8,097 nucleotides of DNA from assembly GCA_036556965.1 (NCBI GenBank), contig DATBIO010000270.1, positions 1 through 8,097 on the forward strand, given 5' to 3'. The position numbers and the translations under genes were made by a program. Under the pieces are notes generated by a model. That model ran no database searches. It saw only the letters and a program-made list of their open reading frames with translations, and was not told where the DNA came from. Origin of the DNA: DATBIO01 sp036556965. GTDB lineage: Bacteria; Acidobacteriota; Vicinamibacteria; Fen-336. Below are positions 5,328-8,097 of the stretch, in pieces; the first letter of the stretch is position 1, and every line of letters begins with the position of its first letter.

Positions 5328-7061
5328 ATGCGCGTACGCGCCGTGTGCATCGCCTTCGTGCTGCTCGCCGGCTGCGGGCGGAGGTTCGACGGGCCGGCGC
5401 GACTGCTCGTGCAGGCGGACGCATCGGGCCGGGCGCCGCGCACGGCCACGCTGAGCTTGGCGGGCGACGCGCGGCCCGCGCTCATCGCCTCGGCCACGTT
5501 CAAGGCGGCGCTCCCCCGCCGGCCGCTGCTCACCTTCGGCCTGGGCGTGGCCTGGAGCGGCGAGGGCGAGGCGCCGGGCTGGCTGCGCTTCGCGCTCAAG
5601 GGCAACGGGAAGACGCTGGCCGAGCACACGCTCAACCCGCGCGCGGCGCGCGAATGGCGCGACGTCAGCCTTCCCCTCGAGGGCCTCGGCAAGGCGGCGG
5701 ACCTGGAGTTCGCGCTGCGCTTCACCGACCGCGACGGGAAGGACGTCCCGCAGCCGCCGGGCCTGATCGTGGCCGCCGCCGACCCCACCGTCCACGACCT
5801 CGACGGCTACGGCAGGGCGAAGGGCATCGTGCTCGTCTCCATCGACACCCTGCGCCGCGACCACGTGGGGGCCTACGGCTACCCGCGCCCCACCACGCCC
5901 CGGCTGGACGCGCTCAGCCGGGAGGGCGTGCTCTGCGAGGACGCGGTGAGCACCTCGAGCTGGACGCTGCCCGCCCACCTGTCGCTGCTCACGGGCGTGG
6001 ACGCCGGACGCCACGGCGGCACGGACATGGAGCACGGCTTCGACCGGAAGGTGCCCACGCTGGCCGGCGTCCTGAAGCAGGCGGGCTACGCCACGCACGC
6101 CGTCACCAGTCATCTCTATGTGTCATCCGTCTACGGCCTGGACGAGGGCTTCGACTCCCTGGACTTCCGCCAGGACCGCCGGGGGTCGGAGGTGGCCGCC
6201 CGCGCGGTGTCCCTGATCGACCGCTTCGGCGACCGGCCGTTCTTCCTCTTCCTTCATCTGTACGACCCGCACTGGCACTACGACCCGCCCGCGCCCGCGC
6301 GCGCGCTGCTCGTACGGCCCTACCAGGGCACGGTCACCGGCCTGTGGCAGGACTTCTCCAGGCGCGAGCCGGCGCGCCTGGTCCCCGCCGACCTCCAGCA
6401 CCTGCTCGATCTCTACGACGGCGAGATCCGGGCCGCGGACGACGCGGTGGGCGCGGTGCTGGACCACCTGAAGGCGCGCGGCGCCGACCGCGACACGCTG
6501 GTGGTGGCCACCTCCGACCACGGCGAGGAGTTCCTCGAGCACGGCTCCTGGGAGCACCAGAAGACGCTGTACGAGGAGGTGATCCGCATTCCGCTGGTGG
6601 TCAAGGGGCCGCGCGTCGAGGCGCGCCGCGAGCCGGGCCAGGTGTCGCTGCTCGACGTGGCGCCCACGGTCGTGGACTGGGCGGGGCTGAGATGGCCGGC
6701 GCCCCTGCCCGGCGCCAGCCTCTTGGAATCGGCGGGCGAGCGCGAGGCCTTCGGGGAGACCGACCACACGGTGGACCGCCGGCCCAAGCTGTTCCTGCGC
6801 GGGGGCATGGGCAAGTGGAAGACGATCGTCACCCTGGAGCCGGACGGCTCGGCGGTGGCGCAGGAGGAGTGGTACGACCTCGCCGCCGACCCGGGGGAGA
6901 AGAGGAGCGCCCCGCCGCGGCCCGAGCGCCGGGACGCCCTGCGCGACGCCACCATAAGAAGATGGCGCGAGGCCCGGGCGGGGGGCGCGACGGCCCCGGC
7001 CGTGGCCCTCACCCCGGAGCAGCGGGAGCGCCTGCGCGCCCTCGGCTACGTGGGCCCGTAG
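5328..7061 (+). CDS. Sulfatase/alkaline-phosphatase superfamily lipoprotein with Thr in the nucleophile position
   Basis: This 577-residue product starts with MRVR, a hydrophobic stretch and a lipobox L13-A-G-C16, so it is probably a lipoprotein. Residues 20-150 look like a beta-rich accessory domain. The catalytic domain begins at about 165: VLVSIDTLRRDHVGAYGY (168-184) includes the metal-ligand aspartate D173. SWTLPAHLSLLTG (211-223) is the nucleophile motif. TSDHGEEF (395-402) supplies D397 and H398, and H406/H410 follow. Classical sulfatases have C/S-x-P-x-R there, with Cys or Ser converted to formylglycine. Here it is T213-L-P-A-H217, so formylglycine chemistry is not expected; Thr is the nucleophile in phosphoethanolamine transferases of this superfamily. 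A phosphodiesterase or phosphotransferase, or a sulfatase of unusual type, is therefore possible. The tail LRALGYVGP is, from memory, usual in this subgroup. ATG 5319 is in frame, but it overlaps the TAGAAT box and the lipobox fits 5328. The next gene begins 31 bases after the stop. Confidence 0.85.
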   Translation: MRVRAVCIAFVLLAGCGRRFDGPARLLVQADASGRAPRTATLSLAGDARPALIASATFKAALPRRPLLTFGLGVAWSGEGEAPGWLRFALKGNGKTLAEHTLNPRAAREWRDVSLPLEGLGKAADLEFALRFTDRDGKDVPQPPGLIVAAADPTVHDLDGYGRAKGIVLVSIDTLRRDHVGAYGYPRPTTPRLDALSREGVLCEDAVSTSSWTLPAHLSLLTGVDAGRHGGTDMEHGFDRKVPTLAGVLKQAGYATHAVTSHLYVSSVYGLDEGFDSLDFRQDRRGSEVAARAVSLIDRFGDRPFFLFLHLYDPHWHYDPPAPARALLVRPYQGTVTGLWQDFSRREPARLVPADLQHLLDLYDGEIRAADDAVGAVLDHLKARGADRDTLVVATSDHGEEFLEHGSWEHQKTLYEEVIRIPLVVKGPRVEARREPGQVSLLDVAPTVVDWAGLRWPAPLPGASLLESAGEREAFGETDHTVDRRPKLFLRGGMGKWKTIVTLEPDGSAVAQEEWYDLAADPGEKRSAPPRPERRDALRDATIRRWREARAGGATAPAVALTPEQRERLRALGYVGP

Positions 7062-7065
7062 CGGC

Positions 7066-7071
7066 TACACT
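7066..7071 (+). promoter_or_regulatory. Possible -10 element (TACACT) of the chalcone-isomerase-like gene
   Basis: TACACT lies 21 bases before the GTG at 7093 and just after the sulfatase stop codon. It matches four of six consensus positions, and no -35 match is seen about 17 bases upstream. The gene may instead be read through from the sulfatase gene. Confidence 0.3.
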
Positions 7072-7092
7072 CTCTGGACGAAGGGGGGGACC

Positions 7093-7680
7093 GTGAGACT
7101 TCGACACCTTGCCGTGGCCGCGGCCGTGCTCGCCGCGAGTCCGCTCCAGGCCCAGGACATCACCGAGGCCCGCACCGGCACCAAGTTCCCGCAGAAGGTC
7201 GACGGCATGACGCTGACCGGCATCGGCGTGCGCACGCGCACCATGCTCAAGGTCAAGGTCTACGCCATCGGGCTCTACGTCTCCGACGAGGCGCTGGCGG
7301 GGCCCCTGGCGGCGTTCAGGGGCAAGCCGGGCCCCGAGCTGTACCAGCAGCTCGTGTGGGGCGACTTCCCCAAGCAGCTCACCATGAAGTTCACGCGCGA
7401 CCTGACCCAGGAGCAGATCCAGGGCGCCTTCCGCGACGTGCTCGCGAGCGTGGACAAGGCCAAGCTGGCGGCCTTCCTCGCCTACTTCGGCGAGATCAAG
7501 AACGGCCAGGAAGCCGTCCTGCGCTGGGCGCCGGGCGGCACGCTGGAGAGCATCATCCTGGGCCAGGCCAAGGCCCCCATCGCCGACAAGGACTTCACGG
7601 CCGCCGTCTTCGCCATCTGGCTGGGGGGAAAGCCGATCCAGGACGACATCAAGAAGGACCTGGTCGGGCTGTTCAAGTAG
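7093..7680 (+). CDS. Secreted chalcone-isomerase-like protein
   Basis: This 195-residue protein has a signal peptide ending near SPLQAQ (residues 16-21). The mature part begins TEARTGTKFPQKV and contains LTGIGVRTRTMLKVKVYAIGLYVSD (41-65), the block that marks bacterial chalcone-isomerase-like (CHI-like) proteins. FTRDLTQEQIQGAF follows, and it ends with FAIWLGGKPIQDDIKKDLVGLF (173-194), also typical. Length fits the family. In plants the fold includes the flavonoid enzyme and fatty-acid-binding relatives. The bacterial periplasmic members are mostly uncharacterised, and lipid or fatty-acid binding is the more cautious guess; I do not claim isomerase activity. Start is GTG, preceded by a purine-rich AAGGGGGGGA four bases or less away. 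The 31-base distance from the sulfatase stop allows cotranscription, but a TACACT box in the gap suggests its own promoter. Confidence 0.85.
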   Translation: MRLRHLAVAAAVLAASPLQAQDITEARTGTKFPQKVDGMTLTGIGVRTRTMLKVKVYAIGLYVSDEALAGPLAAFRGKPGPELYQQLVWGDFPKQLTMKFTRDLTQEQIQGAFRDVLASVDKAKLAAFLAYFGEIKNGQEAVLRWAPGGTLESIILGQAKAPIADKDFTAAVFAIWLGGKPIQDDIKKDLVGLFK

Positions 7681-7729
7681 GGCCGGTTTCCGCCGATAGC
7701 CCGCGTCCTCCGGTCGCCGGGGCTCTGTC

Positions 7730-7759
7730 TTGACGGGGACGTTCAACCGGCTGTACCGT
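7730..7759 (+). promoter_or_regulatory. Probable sigma-70-like promoter of the cupin gene
   Basis: TTGACG (7730-7735) matches the -35 consensus at five of six positions. TACCGT (7754-7759) shares the T-A...T frame of a -10 box. The spacer is 18 bases. It is the best -35 seen in the window and lies 37 bases upstream of the ATG. Confidence 0.5.
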
Positions 7760-7796
7760 CGCCGCTCCCCCCCTCCAGCGCCCGAAAGGACGACGA

Positions 7797-8097
7797 ATGA
7801 AGCATGCCGCCTGGATCGCCATGGTCCTGCTCGCCGCTCCCCTGCTCGTTTCGGCTCCACCCGCGGAAGCCCAGGACTCGATGGTGGTGGCGCCGCAGTT
7901 CCACAAGGTCCTGATCGACAACGACAAGGTCCGCGTCCTGGAGGTCACCCTCAAGCCCGGCGACAAGATCCCCATGCACTCCCACCCGGGAGGCTACGTG
8001 TCCATCGCGCTCACGGGCGCCAAGGCACGCTTCGTCAACGCCGACGGCAAGTCCGCCGACCGCGAGATGAAGGCCCACGAGCCCGTCTGGTCCGACG
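7797..8097 (+). CDS. Secreted cupin-domain protein, N-terminal part (cut by window edge)
   Basis: One hundred complete codons are visible. Residues 1 to about 25 form a signal peptide (MKHAAWIAMVLLAAP ... AEAQ). The mature part reads VLIDNDKVRVLEVTLKPGD (38-56), then IPMHSHPGGYVSIALTG (58-74), with H61 and H63 as the two conserved metal ligands of a cupin first motif, and continues as beta strands. The usual glutamate after the HxH pair is not obvious. Small exported cupins of this type have no known single activity; metal-dependent enzymatic or sensing roles occur in the superfamily. The start is supported by AAAGGA six bases before the ATG. It has its own promoter candidate 37 bases upstream, so it is probably a separate unit from the chalcone-isomerase-like gene. 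Confidence 0.85.
   Translation, partial: MKHAAWIAMVLLAAPLLVSAPPAEAQDSMVVAPQFHKVLIDNDKVRVLEVTLKPGDKIPMHSHPGGYVSIALTGAKARFVNADGKSADREMKAHEPVWSD

Noticed and set aside
5133..6113. Upstream extension of the minus-strand frame of the two-domain secreted protein
   Set aside because: The extension overlaps the sulfatase-like gene, lacks a ribosome site and would bury the signal peptide inside the protein. The start at 5132 has AGGAGG and a signal peptide directly after it.
1..8097. CRISPR arrays, tRNAs, rRNAs, insertion sequences and phage genes
   Set aside because: I found no regularly spaced direct repeats, no cloverleaf-like or rRNA-like sequence, and no transposase or phage motif in the frames read.

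Overview
The window is very GC-rich (about 70% G+C by eye), with codons ending mostly in G or C, good Shine-Dalgarno sites and compact gene spacing. Several predicted products are periplasmic (cleavable Ala-x-Ala signal peptides), one is a lipoprotein, and there is a membrane transporter and a membrane sensor. This points to the chromosome of a GC-rich Gram-negative bacterium. The gene mix (DUF1579, a Thr-type sulfatase-like lipoprotein, a chalcone-isomerase-like secreted protein, a secreted cupin) resembles Acidobacteriota, Rokubacteria or the old deltaproteobacterial lineages, but I cannot place it more exactly. I see no rRNA, tRNA, CRISPR array, insertion sequence or phage gene.

Layout. 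Positions 1-1285 hold a minus-strand pair: a membrane-anchored thioredoxin-fold protein with a Cys-Pro-Cys motif, followed 23 bases later by the start of a histidine-rich multi-pass membrane sensor whose effector half lies beyond the left edge. Divergent from it, 1418-3550 encodes the most unusual product: a sodium/dicarboxylate-type symporter (DAACS/SLC1-like) fused through an extra membrane segment to a periplasmic amino-acid-type solute-binding domain. A strong GC hairpin (3558-3589) separates it from the convergent gene 3612-4220, a secreted DUF1579 protein. A 357-base gap without a convincing gene (4221-4577) carries a promoter-like site and several dyads. Next, 4578-5132 (minus) encodes a secreted protein made of two copies of a small beta-rich domain.

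A divergent intergenic region (5133-5327) then leads into three plus-strand genes: a sulfatase/phosphodiesterase-superfamily lipoprotein (5328-7061) whose start sits just behind a TAGAAT box, a secreted chalcone-isomerase-like protein (7093-7680), and a secreted cupin (7797 to the right edge).

How they might work together. Most products act at or outside the inner membrane, so this is a cell-envelope and periplasm-oriented region. Only two adjacencies suggest functional coupling: the thiol protein with the membrane sensor (short same-strand spacing), and the intramolecular symporter plus binding domain. The remaining genes look like independent single-gene units, and I infer no shared pathway. 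The fused transporter is the best candidate for an under-described system.
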